Positions 11,801-25,900 of a stretch of 64,000 nucleotides of DNA are shown one piece after another. Positions within the stretch are counted from its first letter, which is position 1. Each line of letters begins with the position of its first letter. A program made the position numbers and the translations under genes. Below the pieces are notes generated by a model. That model worked only from the letters and a program-made list of their open reading frames with translations. It did not search any database and had not been told where the DNA came from. The stretch comes from Xiphydria camelus (Eukaryota; Arthropoda; Insecta; Hymenoptera; Xiphydriidae), in assembly GCA_963678675.1 (NCBI GenBank), contig OY783192.1:506001-570000 (forward strand), given 5' to 3'.

Positions 11801-13773
11801 TACTTAAATTTCTGATTGGCAGGTATGATAGAATATTTAGATGTAAATGAAGAAAACGACAGTTTTATAGCATTCGATGAATCGTACATTCACAATAGGA
11901 CAACGCACTTAGAAATAGAACCCTTCACATTGCTCGGTGTCTGTGCCGGCTTGGTTCCCTATCCGCATCACAATCAGAGTCCCAGAAATACGTATCAGTG
12001 TGCTATGGGCAAGCAAGCTATGGGAACCATTGGCTACAATCAACGCAATCGCATCGACACGCTCATGTATAACTTAGTTTATCCCCAAGCACCCATGGTG
12101 AAATCAAGAACGATCGAGCTAATAAACTTTGACAAACTTCCCGCTGGACAAAATGCTATTGTCGCGGTGATGTCGTACAGTGGCTATGATATTGAAGATG
12201 CGCTTATTTTAAATAAAGCCTCGGTCGATAGAGGATATGGAAGGTGTTTGGTTTATCGAAACGCAAAGTGCACGTTGAAGAGATACGCGAATCAAACGTA
12301 TGATAAGATAATGGGTCCGCTCATAGATTCCAATAATAAAAAACCAATCTGGAAGCACGATATTATAGATAGCGATGGTATAGCTGCCCCTGGAGAAATG
12401 GTGGAAAACAGAAAGGTGATACTTTGAATTTAAAATACGCATTAATTTCCTCTCGATTTTGCGTAACAGTGTCGATGACTTCTCGTAGGTCATGGTAAAT
12501 AAATCTATGCCAGCGGCTACTATTAGTCCTGTGAATCCTGGCAATGTACAAACGCAGACGGAATACAAGGAAGTTCCTGTCGTATTCAAAGGTCCAGTAC
12601 CGGCTTATGTAGAGAAAGTCATGATATCGAGTAACGCGGAAGATGCATTCTTGATTAAATTGTTATTAAGACAAACGCGAAGGCCTGAAATCGGCGATAA
12701 ATTCAGTAGTCGGCATGGACAGAAAGGTGTTACCGGTAAGATTTCGAAATCGTTATTCACAATTGCTCTAATATTGCCAAATTGTTGAAATCCCCTAAAT
12801 GTTCATACTCCTTTCTATTAGACTTAGCCTTTCCTTATAATTTCAGGATTAATCGTCGAGCAACAGGATATGCCATTTAATGATTCCGGTATATGTCCAG
12901 ATATGATTATGAATCCTCACGGTTTCCCATCACGAATGACTGTAGGAAAACTAATCGAGCTCATTGCGGGGAAGGCCGGTGTAATCAAGGGCAAATTTCA
13001 TTATGGGACAGGTAGACATCTGTTTAGACTTTTCAATACTTTGGATAAAAGACACCAATTTATCGCTAAATATAAGCAGTAACTTCGTTACATCTAAAGA
13101 TTGAAGTATTACGGTAATTAACGATTGAGATATATTGGAGTAATACAAATCCCATGTTTCTTATAGCGTTCGGTGGTTCAAAAGTGGAGGATGTCTGTGA
13201 AGAATTATTAAAAAATGGTTATAACTACATGGGCAAAGATATATTTTACTCTGGTATCACTGGAGAACCTTTACAGGCCTACATTTACTCTGGCCCGGTA
13301 AGCGTCGTAAATATTTGTTTCAAGTTTAATTTGTAACATTTATAAGAATAGCAAGAAATATCAAACGACGCTTCTCGTATTATTTTCAGGTTTATTACCA
13401 GAAGTTGAAGCACATGGTGCAAGATAAGATGCACGCTCGCGCTCGTGGTCCAAGGGCAGTATTAACACGTCAACCTACCGAGGGCCGATCTAAAGAAGGC
13501 GGACTGAGATTAGGTGAAATGGAACGCGATTGCTTGATCGCATACGGTGCTAGCATGATGTTGATCGAAAGACTTATGATATCGAGTGACGCTTTCGATG
13601 TTGACATTTGCAATACATGCGGTCTCATGGCGTACAGCGGCTGGTGTCACAGCTGCCGGTCGAGTGCTTGCGTTTCTACAATCACGATGCCGTATGCCTG
13701 TAAGTTACTTTTCCAGGAACTACAATCTATGAATATCGTACCGAGATTAACGCTGAAGAATTATTGTGAATAA
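8860..13773 (+). CDS. POLR3B: DNA-directed RNA polymerase III subunit RPC2 (second-largest subunit)
   Basis: With RPC1 this subunit forms the catalytic core of Pol III, which makes tRNA, 5S rRNA and U6. There are sixteen exons: 8860-8937, 9026-9180, 9279-9455, 9640-9931, 10013-10170, 10288-10393, 10472-10657, 10730-10843, 10922-11122, 11213-11490, 11609-11748, 11823-12415, 12489-12735, 12847-13011, 13167-13297 and 13390-13773. Every junction is GT-AG and in phase. The total is 1134 aa; the human protein is 1133. Diagnostic motifs are the protrusion/lobe region ([20 protein letters not shown]), the fork ([17 protein letters not shown]) and the hybrid-binding [14 protein letters not shown] at 747-760. 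[12 protein letters not shown] lies at 895-906, and the C-terminal clamp zinc ribbon has Cys 1081, 1084, 1093 and 1096. Introns are mostly about 70-190 bp. No disruption is visible. Confidence 0.98.
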
Positions 13774-14460
13774 TGTGGAAGAGGGAAAAATCACGAGTAA
13801 GCCTCGTTTCAGTGAATTTACCGTAATATGTATTGTGTAATTATATAACTGCGACGATGATATTATACAAATACATTCGTACATGATAGCCTTTGTTTTT
13901 CATCTATTGTGGACTTATCGAAACTGGACATTCGGATATCATTTCACACCCTTCTACATATACATACATGTATTTCGACGAATGCACAGTGAAGTGTGTA
14001 AGATGAAGTGAAAGTCAATTCATTATTAATGTAGCAATTCATTGATAAAAATAAGGGTGGAAAGATAAAATATTTCATTTCATCTCTCCTATTCATATTA
14101 TCGGGTTAAAATCCCCGTCTAATTTTTTCTGCATTATTTTTATCGCAATTTGTACTCATGTACATTTACCCCTGTAAGTAGACAACATCATTTACACATA
14201 TTACGCTATAGCACATACGCGGACGTTTGGTCCGTAGAGCGAAATAAAAATGAATTCATTATGAGTATAAAGGAGGAACTAGTATACAGTTGAGTCTCAC
14301 TAATATGAGACTGAGACCCGTCTATCTACATATTTCTTTTCTTATTCTATTGCGAACCTTTTGGCGTTAGAAGAAATTGCACTCGTGGGTATACGCGCGA
14401 TTCGCGCGGACTTCTCAAATCGCCACCTAGCGTTCAATTTGAGATTTAAGTGCCGTTAAG
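13774..14460. other. POLR3B 3' UTR and intergenic spacer
   Basis: This is AT-rich sequence after the POLR3B stop. An AATAAA at 14243-14248 is one possible polyadenylation signal, and nearer variant signals are possible. No ORF or RNA gene is recognisable. Confidence 0.5.
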
Positions 14461-14605
14461 CGGGATTCAGATGGGTGCGGAAAGCATGCGGAGTGCGGCA
14501 TGCGGATCGGTGCGGATTGGCAGGCAGTACGCACGCGGAAGAGCTGATTGGCTAATGTTGTTTCCGCATTCCGCACTCCGCAAGCCTTCCGCACCCATCT
14601 GAACC
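14461..14605. repeat. GC-rich foldback (hairpin) repeat upstream of FAM76
   Basis: The left arm starting ttcagatgggtgcgga is matched in inverted orientation by the right arm ending tccgcacccatctgaa. Further inside, gcatgcggagtgcgg pairs imperfectly with ccgcattccgcactccgc. The loop contains a gattggctaat CCAAT-like sequence. The whole unit is about 145 bp and could fold into a long hairpin. It looks like a short non-autonomous transposon sitting roughly 280 bp before the FAM76 start codon. Confidence 0.75.
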
Positions 14606-14886
14606 CACTGTTAGGCAGACGCGTTTTGCCCAAAGTCACAGATGGCCGTCTGTAGTCAACAGCCGGTTAAAGAGGTTTCGTAGTGCAGAAGCAAGCGCAC
14701 GCGAAGCAATCGTGAACTCTGTCGAAATATCTACGAAAAATGTAAATAACAACCACGATTTATCGCGTAGTGTTTTCTTTTTTTATTCGAAGTGATATTT
14801 TCGCCGTGCAGAGCGGCTTCATCTGCCGTCGTTCAGTTTTGTGACATTCGCATTCGCGGTGCTGGCGTAAAAGTGATTTCTCGACG

Positions 14887-17217
<2,331 letters not shown>

Positions 17218-19200
17218 TAAGGTAAGATATATCACTGTTTTACTTGTTTATTTTGCGTTATAGAGATCTTCGTTTCTCTTATCATGCCTTGTTAGGTGAA
17301 TTTAAAAAGGATATCTCGACACGTCATAGGAACGATGTGATTTGATCCTTGGAAACTTATCCACAATAACGCGAATGCACGTTCGTATGATGTTTCAATA
17401 CTCCTTTCGAGAAAGCCTATTTCTTGTCTTTATTCTTGAAACGAATGTTCACTGATGATATGCGACAGTTGTTGCGTCGCGTAAAAGGGAATATTGCATC
17501 GTTAAAAAATAGTCGATCTCGTCACACGCGCGAACACTTGCGATAACCATCAACGTTACCTCGCTGCTACTACATCGATAATAGCGACGGCTTGAGTTCC
17601 TTCCGCGCACACGAGTACTTCGGATATCCACGTTGTCGGCAATGCAAATGTGAACAAGTCTTCCGAAATTATTTTCAGGGATTTGGTTGTTAGCCGTGTC
17701 AACGTACATACTCAATTGTCCATATACCCTCACGAATCGTGTGGTATAATTATAAATAGTGAATTGTTTCCATTACTGAAACTAAAGCTGTATTATTTTT
17801 CTAATTACCATAGGAATATATTATTTTTGACCTATACATCTATCTCCTGATCTCTCGACTCGAGGGGCAGCGAATGAAGTGCAAAAATTAATTATAAGTT
17901 AGTTAATCACCTTCTTTCTTTGCAACGAGTCTACGGTAGAGTTGGCGCTCGTTCGAAAGAGAGTTGTTTTATATAGACGATGAGCAATTGAGACTTAAGG
18001 TCTTAACGAATTAAAAATTTCTCTTACCGAAGTTTAAAACGAAAAAAGTAATTCAACCGTTAAAGTATTCGCGGATTTGCGAGGATTCAGTGAACTGCGT
18101 AACTGATGACGACATCGTCAAGTAAAGAAAGTGGGGCGAAGATATACGATATACGCGCGCGAAGATATACGTCATTTCAAAATTGGTATGGCTGCTATGA
18201 TGTTTTAATATTTATATCGAATGTAATGACGATGATCCAGAATCATGGTGATTGTAGAGAAATTTACACACAATAAAAGTAAAATATAATATATACCCAT
18301 CTCTCATCGAATCCAACCAAAGTAATTCAATCGTGAATCACTTCCTGCAGTTTGTCCTTACGTCTTCGAATGTTCGTGATTGTTGGTTTACAGTAACAGC
18401 ACTGTTTCTTATTACCTTCCATGATTCGCACGATCCGTAGATTCTATAATAAATGGATGTACCTATCCGTTGAATAAATTGCACGATGACTATCAAAATG
18501 TACCGCTTATGGTGGAATTATTACGGTTTCGATAGTTTATGCCATCTTTGCCCGTCCTTGAATATCTTTCATTTAATCAAATTAAAAGTATAATGGGAAG
18601 CGTACATTAAAGACATAGTCCGAAGCTAAATAGCATTATTCATATCACAAAAAAGGTTTTGTTATTTTCTCATCACAGAGGGTGATGAATTAAATAAATC
18701 CTACTAATATTTATGGGGCGAAATATTTTTTTTTTTTACAGTTAGTACGATACTTTTCTGGCTAATGAATTGAATCTATTGTTCGTCCCTACATCGCGAA
18801 ATTGTCATCATCTTGACTTGTTCAACAAAAAAAAACTATTAAATTATGGTCGTGTCCACCGTTTGAAAGTATCAAAATTACATATCAATTCATTCAATCA
18901 CTATTCAAAAGTCATCATTAGAGCTCCATAAAAGATTAAATTTAGTTCGAATCTGAGAAACCAGAAAACTTAGAAATTGTATACTGCATCATTGCTGGCC
19001 ACCTTGCTCTTTTACCGAAGTTATCGATATATTGGTTTATCGAGTATCTCAAATTCCTTCGCGGACCAAGTCACGTAACAATTCACTCGTAACAATCTTA
19101 GCGACAAGTCGCAATCGTAAGAAATCGTCTGTCGACACGCGAGACCCGCGCTGCAAAGGAAAGTGAGACGTGCGTTCATTTAAATATCCAACAGCCATAT
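17218..19200. other. FAM76 3' UTR and intergenic DNA
   Basis: This is AT-rich sequence after the FAM76 stop with no recognisable gene. AATAAA at 18272-18277 is a plausible plus-strand polyadenylation signal. FAM76 and Blimp-1 converge here, so their transcripts probably end within a few hundred bases of each other. Confidence 0.5.
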
Positions 19201-22200
19201 ATTTATTCTTTATTTTAAGAAACAAATGCTAATTGAGCATTACCTAATCGATAATTATTAAATGCGTAACAATTTACTATTTACGAAGTATAATGATAAT
19301 TAACATTTAATTTATAGTCGTTTAAATACGAACGCGTGTATGTGTGTTATGCATGTATGTAATGTAGTTGTTTCTCGCTCCTTCCGTGTGTCCCGTGTCT
19401 GCCTCTCCGTGTGTACAGTACAGTTGGGAGTTATCGTTTATTACTAAGAGACGATAAGAACTAAATATTGCTTCTCTGTTGCCGAGGTTGTTAGTCACAT
19501 GCTTTCCATCCTTTCCATAGTCCACTACAATCAGCGTATTTACACAATAGTTTGTTTTTTTGTGATTTTACGTTAAGTACTTAAGTTTTCCTTCTTTATG
19601 CATTAATTTATTCGTATAGTGCGTTTGTTTTGCAGACGGCAGGAAATCGAGGCAATGTACGGAATGATTGTCTTGTCGTATGAATGCTATCCGATGTGGC
19701 GTGCGAGAGGGGTTCGGTGATCGAAGCAAGAAGTCTCAGCAGTTTCATTTTCTCTCCAAAAGCCGGGCGAATTATCGTTCTTCGAATTTGACTCTTGATG
19801 TGCAACGAGAGAAGTTCGAGCAGGATTCATACGACATGAAAAAACGTGGTCAATATGACGCGTGTATCGTGCAAGGGTGTCGAAGTTTTGCGTATCCTTT
19901 ATATTTCACATAATTCGTCTAGCTCACCTACCGATTTCGCGACAGCCTGCGCATTTCACGCGTCATCTCGCCGCGTACTCGCGAATAACCGCTACTGTAG
20001 CGTACACTATAAACTTTTTTTTTGCTTAACTTACACACCTCGTACAACGCCCCGAGATCGTCCGCGTTGCCCGTAACGTATCGGCAGATTAATACGGGAG
20101 GTACGCGAATCGCCTTCGCCTTTCGCCGCGAACGTATGATTGAACGAAACGTGATGAAGATGAAGGAATAAGTTAACGAGCGAATGATTGCGTGGATGAA
20201 AATTGATGAGCGAGGGAATGGGAGGAAGAAATACCGCATCGTGCTCCCCTCGAGGAATTTGCTTCGGTCCTCGCAGTGATATAGATTTTTTCGTTATTAA
20301 TTTAATCACTCGGCACGAAGAGTTCGTAAAAACTGCACCGAAGACAGATTAACAAGAAAAAAGAGAGACGCAACGAGTCGTGAAAAAGTGCACGACTGGA
20401 TTTCATTGAGCTGCGATACGATCTCGCATCGCGACAGTCAATGTATGGAATGTAATATAAATACTTAATAAAATAAGGTCGGAAGGTCGCGTCGCGCGTA
20501 TGTGGGTATTAATCTGCGATACGTTCGTAAAATATAATCATAGAGTAGCAATTCAGCGCGCGTGTAATTTACCTTTTGTATTTGTTTGTCTTTATCATAA
20601 ACTTTAAACGATCGTAAGTGTTTCTCCCGGCTTTGCTTTTTTCGCTTTTCTCGAATCACCGATCTATGAGGATATCTGTTGTTTCTTTCGTTTCTCTTTG
20701 CGGTAGTCAGCGTTCAGAGGAACTTCTCGCGTCGAGCTCGCGCACGTCATTTTCCTCGGCACTTAAACATTAATGGAAGTACGAATGACGACGATCGTTA
20801 GAGAGATTGCGGCCGATCAGGTGGAAGGTCGATCGCACGCGTCGATCGGGTCCGGGGGTGAGATTACGCGAAGCATTTGAGAAGGCGCGAGCCCCTCGAC
20901 TAAACGACCTCGTGAAATCACCGGGAGACCGGCGCGTGTATGAATTAAATTAACAGTACCGTAGATAAAATAAATAAGATTGTCGTCGATCTTCGACCCG
21001 ATCCGCGTCCGCACGGGAATGCCAGAAAAAATCGTCGACAAACGTTCGCGACCCTCTAAAACGAATGCCTTTTCGAATACTGAATGTTTCGTTTTTTTCA
21101 TGTAATTTGTGCACTTCGCGCTGCTCGCAAAGAAGAGGAATTGGAGTATATACGCGACGTCCCTCTTCTTTTTATCCCGTGAAAAAAATGCCTCAATCCT
21201 TCTCGCGCGAGGCTGTGAATCGTGTCGCGACGAGACGGAAGATCGATCGACTCTTACAAAATACATATAATCGGTAATGAATGAATAATACGTATACGAC
21301 ATATCAAGCATAACACGTTTCTGGAGTTGCACCCTTAAAGACTCTTATCAGTATTCAAAAGAGCTGGGCTTCGCGTGCTGTTACACTTGCAACCAATTAA
21401 TCCCGTCGATTATTATTAATACACGAATACTCCTTCAGTCGATCCTTCCGCCTTGTCCGATCTATTCAAAAAAGGAGACTCTTAAAATATATGCGTATTC
21501 GGTATACATATATAATATGCGTATATGGAGGCGGCGTATACGAGGGGAATGCGCGATTGAATAAATTACTTAATCTCGAATAAGTCGCGGATACCCTTAA
21601 ATACAAGTACATTCTCGCACGCCGAAGTTTCAATTGCAACCGTGCACGCAGTCTACCGCATCGTCGAAAAGACGATGAGATGTAGTGTTTTTTCTTCATA
21701 AATTAGAGCATGTTTTAAATTACTTTAAATTATTCATATATAATTAATAATAATGTTAGTATATACAGGTACAGGTCTCGTATAGTTGCAGTCGTGTCGT
21801 CACTGGTTTTTCCTTTTTTTTTCCTTTTTTCTCAATAAGTGGCGGGTGCCGACAAAATCCGCCATTTTGTTTTGTCGCCGTATTGATAGTGCTTTTCGAC
21901 CTAGTGCAAGTCGCGAGAAAGAGTGCCGGATACCGTGTGAGCGAAGGAGGAGGCTAGGGGCAAATGAGATATGCACAATATTACATGAGAGATACGTACA
22001 CGCGTCTTCGCCATTTGCCCCCGCGAACGACCCTCGAGGAAAAGAGAGGAAGAGAGAACGAGTTGCTCTCGTTCGAGAAACTTTTGCACCGATGGAAGAG
22101 GAGAGAAGACTGTGTGGAAGCTATGTTTTCTTTAATATTGCACCATTTCCGGTCGTCCGGGACACTCTATATTCGCGCACACATGCGTAGGGTGGTGGTA

Positions 22201-22969
22201 GGACCGCCGTGGAACCCGATGAACGAGGCACGCGAGGCGCGATCAAACCGCGGCTCATTTTCGAACGCCAAACGTTTCGTGCTTTCCATCGCTAAGCTAG
22301 CCCCTTTTTACCGATCCGAATTTGTCTCCTGTCCAGAATACCTCATTTATGATTCCACGGCTGGATTTTGCGCCTAACCGAAGGTTCTTTTTAAGTACAC
22401 TCAATGATGTGCGGCTGAGACGTCTCTATGACGCTCGGTCGACCCACCGAATTCTCCAGATTGTGGAGGGAAGTCGAGTGCGGCCCTCCGTGCGGTCCAC
22501 CGCGCCTCTCGTAATTCTCAATGTGCTCCAACTCGCACTCCTTTTGCATATTCCCTGAAAACCCGATGATTCTTATTTAATGACACCGTCTGACAGAAAC
22601 GAGTTTAATGCAGCTTTTTTTCTCTCTCTTTTAATCGTCATTGGTCATCTTTAATTAAAACAAACTGAATGCCGGAATTATGAGCAATATGCCGTTTCGT
22701 GTGATTGATGCGAAAATGCAATGTAACGAAAATGCCAAAAATTAACGATTTTTCAGCACAATTGCAGCACGATGGAGTCGAGGAAAGAAATCCTCACTCG
22801 CGTACACATGCATGTATTTCAGAAATACCGACGAGGATACCCCTTATATGTATACTTATAAAATCGAACTACAAGTACAAACTATCGTTGTACCTTCTTG
22901 CAGAGTAATTGGGCGAGAAGAATACTTTCTACAATTGCCACAAGAAGTTCGCGAAATTTGCTTTCAGGT
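19201..22969 (-). other. Presumed long 3' UTR of Blimp-1
   Basis: The 3.8 kb following the Blimp-1 stop on the minus strand contains no supportable ORF. Poly(A) signals in minus orientation (tttatt on the plus strand) occur at 19202-19207, a likely distal end. A minus-strand TGTAAATA at 19537-19544 matches a Pumilio-type RNA element. UTR status is inferred from position only. The GC-rich open frames at 20817-21332 and 21786-22377 look like chance ORFs. Confidence 0.4.
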
Positions 22970-25900
22970 TCAGAGTTGGAAAGACTGACGAGTATCGTGG
23001 AAGAAAGGGGGAGCGAGTGTTTTCCGCTTACCAACATTCATGTCGGGACCGTACTCGTAGTACGTCGGCGACCCGACAGCCGCGGCCAGTGCCAACTCAT
23101 CCTCGATATTGTTGGGCCTGCAGCTCGTGGTCTTCCAATGCGTCCTCAAACCGCTGGCGCTGATGTACTTCTTGTCGCATCCCTGGCAGGTGTAGGGCCG
23201 CTCGTTCGTGTGCAACCTCTTGTGGAGCTTGAGGTGCACGAATTGGGTGAACTTGGCGGGGCAGAGATCGCAGGCGTAAGGCTTTTGCCCGGAGTGCAGT
23301 CTGAGGTGCGTCTTCAGGTTGGAGGTCGAACTGAATCTCTTCTTGCAGATTTCGCATTGGTGTGGTTTCTCGCCTGAAATAAAGAGAGAATTTTCTTCAA
23401 AAATCTTGCCCTCGTTTACGACACACGCCTCCGAACTCTTCTTCCGTTCGTTGAGTAACATTCGATGTACTTTCTGAATTAGAATTCGAAATGTATTATA
23501 TTCATTGACACTCGTGATCCTCGTGTATCGTAAACTTCATTTAGCTTGTTATATGCATTCTAGCTTCGCGCAAGCAACAATCATTCTCATTTACCTGTAT
23601 GCACCAAGTGGTGCTTCTGCAGGTGCGCCAGCTGCGTAAAGCTCTTCGTGCAGACGTTGCACTTGAAGGGTCTCTCGCCGGAGTGCGTCCTAAGGTGGAC
23701 CTTGAGGTTCGACAATTGGCCGAAGGTCTTGCAACAGACGTTGCACTCGTAGTGCATCTTGCCGTCCTTTTTCTTGAGCGGATAGGGCAGGGACCGGTAG
23801 CCCCTCGAACCCTGCGAATTCGGACTGAGCGATCCGCTCTGGGAGCATCCGTGGTCGTCCGGCGAGAGCGAGCTCGCCGGAGAGTATCGGTTGATCGAGT
23901 TGGCGATCGTCAGTCCCGGATGGTGGCCGAGGTGGAGGTTGTGCGTCCCCGTGATGAGGGCCTGGTTCGTGTCGATCTGCATGGTCGTCGACGAGGTGGG
24001 CAGCTGATGAGACTCGAGTCGCCTGTCGCTCCTGTCGTAGACGGAATTCGGCGTCGGCGTCGGCGTCGGCGAGTAGGTAGTGTTGATCGAGAGGGGTGTC
24101 GCGCTGTGGTGCACCGCGCCGTTCTGATGGTGGTACAAATTGTAGGGGTACGACGAGGGCGACTGGATCGGCGAGATCGGCGAGACGTTGGTGTTCAGGT
24201 AAATCGAGCTCGAGTCGCCGGGCATTTGGGTGACGTTGGAGCTGGAATAGAGGATCGTCGTGGTGGCCGCGGGCGACGGACTTTTCGACTTCCTGTGCTT
24301 CATGTGGTTCACCAGAGGTGGGCTGGAGGAATGAAGCCCGCCCCCGCCCCCGCCTCCACCACCGCCACCGCTACCGGTGGAGAGTATAGTGCTCGTACAC
24401 GTTAACACGTTACTACCCGTGTTGGTGTGCAAATTGCCTCCCGCGCAGGGATGAAGCAGATTGCCCGTGCCGCCGGTGGTGGAGTGAAGATTTCCCGAAG
24501 CACTCGTGGAGTGCAGATTGCCCGAAGCACTGGTGGAGTGGAGATTGCCCGAGGTGCTGGTGGCGTGCAGGGTACACGGGCTCTGCAGGAGTCCGCCGTT
24601 TCCGTTGGTCGTGGAGTTAACCAGGTTCGAATTGTCCGTGTGCATATGCAGATTCGAACTCGAGTCAGGACTGCAGGGCAGGATGTTGCCGTATCTGTGG
24701 GACTTCTTGTAGGAGTAGGCCATCTCCGTGGGACTGGACGGCGGCGGGGTGACGGAGTCTGCGTGGCTGTTGCCCGTTATGCCGTGATTGTTGATGCTAC
24801 CGCTGTTGCTGTTGGTGTTATTGTTGCTGTCGGTGTTATTGCGCAGGAGTATGTTTTCCAGGATACTGCTGCTCGTATTGGTCAGGTACGGTGGTCTGCC
24901 ACTCGGTATCGGCAGGGTGTTGCTCTTCACCTCGGACACGTAGAACTGCTTGGCGTTGATGATGCCGCCGCCGGTGGTCTTGTCATCCGGCAGAATGCCG
25001 TCGTCGTCGTTCGACGAGGAGAGAACGGTGTTCTTCTGCAGGAGCATCGGCGAGAGGGGCTTCTGCATCTGGAGCTCCGGCGTCACCGCGCCGTTCAACG
25101 AGAGCTCGTCCTTTTCCTTCACGCTCTCCATGGTTCCCTTGCAAGCGAAGCCATTGCCGTAAGTTGTCTTCGTTATCTTGATCTTCACCTTCCTGTACTC
25201 GTTCTTCGCGACGCCGCTGTCCTCCTTGTGCACCTCGCCATTGCTGGGACTCTTGGCATTCTTGCTGAAGTCGAGCACGTAGTTATTCTCGGAGTCAGAC
25301 TCGCTGCTCTCCTCGGGCGGCGTCAGGATCTCGTCGTGATAGCCGTTGGAGTGGTATCCTTCGTCGGACCTGACGGAGCCGTCGGTCGGCGTCATCTGGG
25401 AGCGCCTTTCGTAGCTCGCCGAGTCCTTCAGGGGACTCGTCGTCGTTATCGGCTCGACGATTACAACCGGCGGCTCGGTTGGAATAGCGGACTGCTGCAC
25501 CTGTTGTCCTACTGTGGGCGAGAGGAACGATCGGGTAAAATAATTGACGTTGGTACAAATTCTACGACTAGGTATTTCATCCTGAACATTTTTTGCTCTT
25601 ACTACACAAATCACGATCCTCTAAAGGATATTTTAAAGGGAATGAGATGAAAACAAAGATTTTACGGACGAGGAAATGTTCTATTTCCATTAAATCGTCG
25701 ATATCTCAATATTGCCCTGAGATTTTCTTAATAATTCTTGATTATCTATGAAATATCGGAGTTGGAAATCACTTTTTACATTACACACAGATACTTACGT
25801 ATTCTTTGAAGCATCAGCTCGCCAGTTAGGGGGTAGTTTAGCCTCTCCGCGAACTCCCTGCAGTACCACACCAGGAGCTCTTGATTCGGCAGAATGGGTT

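Noticed and set aside
23599..24405. 268-codon plus-strand ORF
   Set aside because: It is antisense to the first two Blimp-1 zinc fingers and the linker; a shadow frame.
24427..25650. 407-codon plus-strand ORF
   Set aside because: It lies antisense to the long Blimp-1 exon, whose frame, domains and splice sites are certain. The open antisense frame follows from biased codon use.
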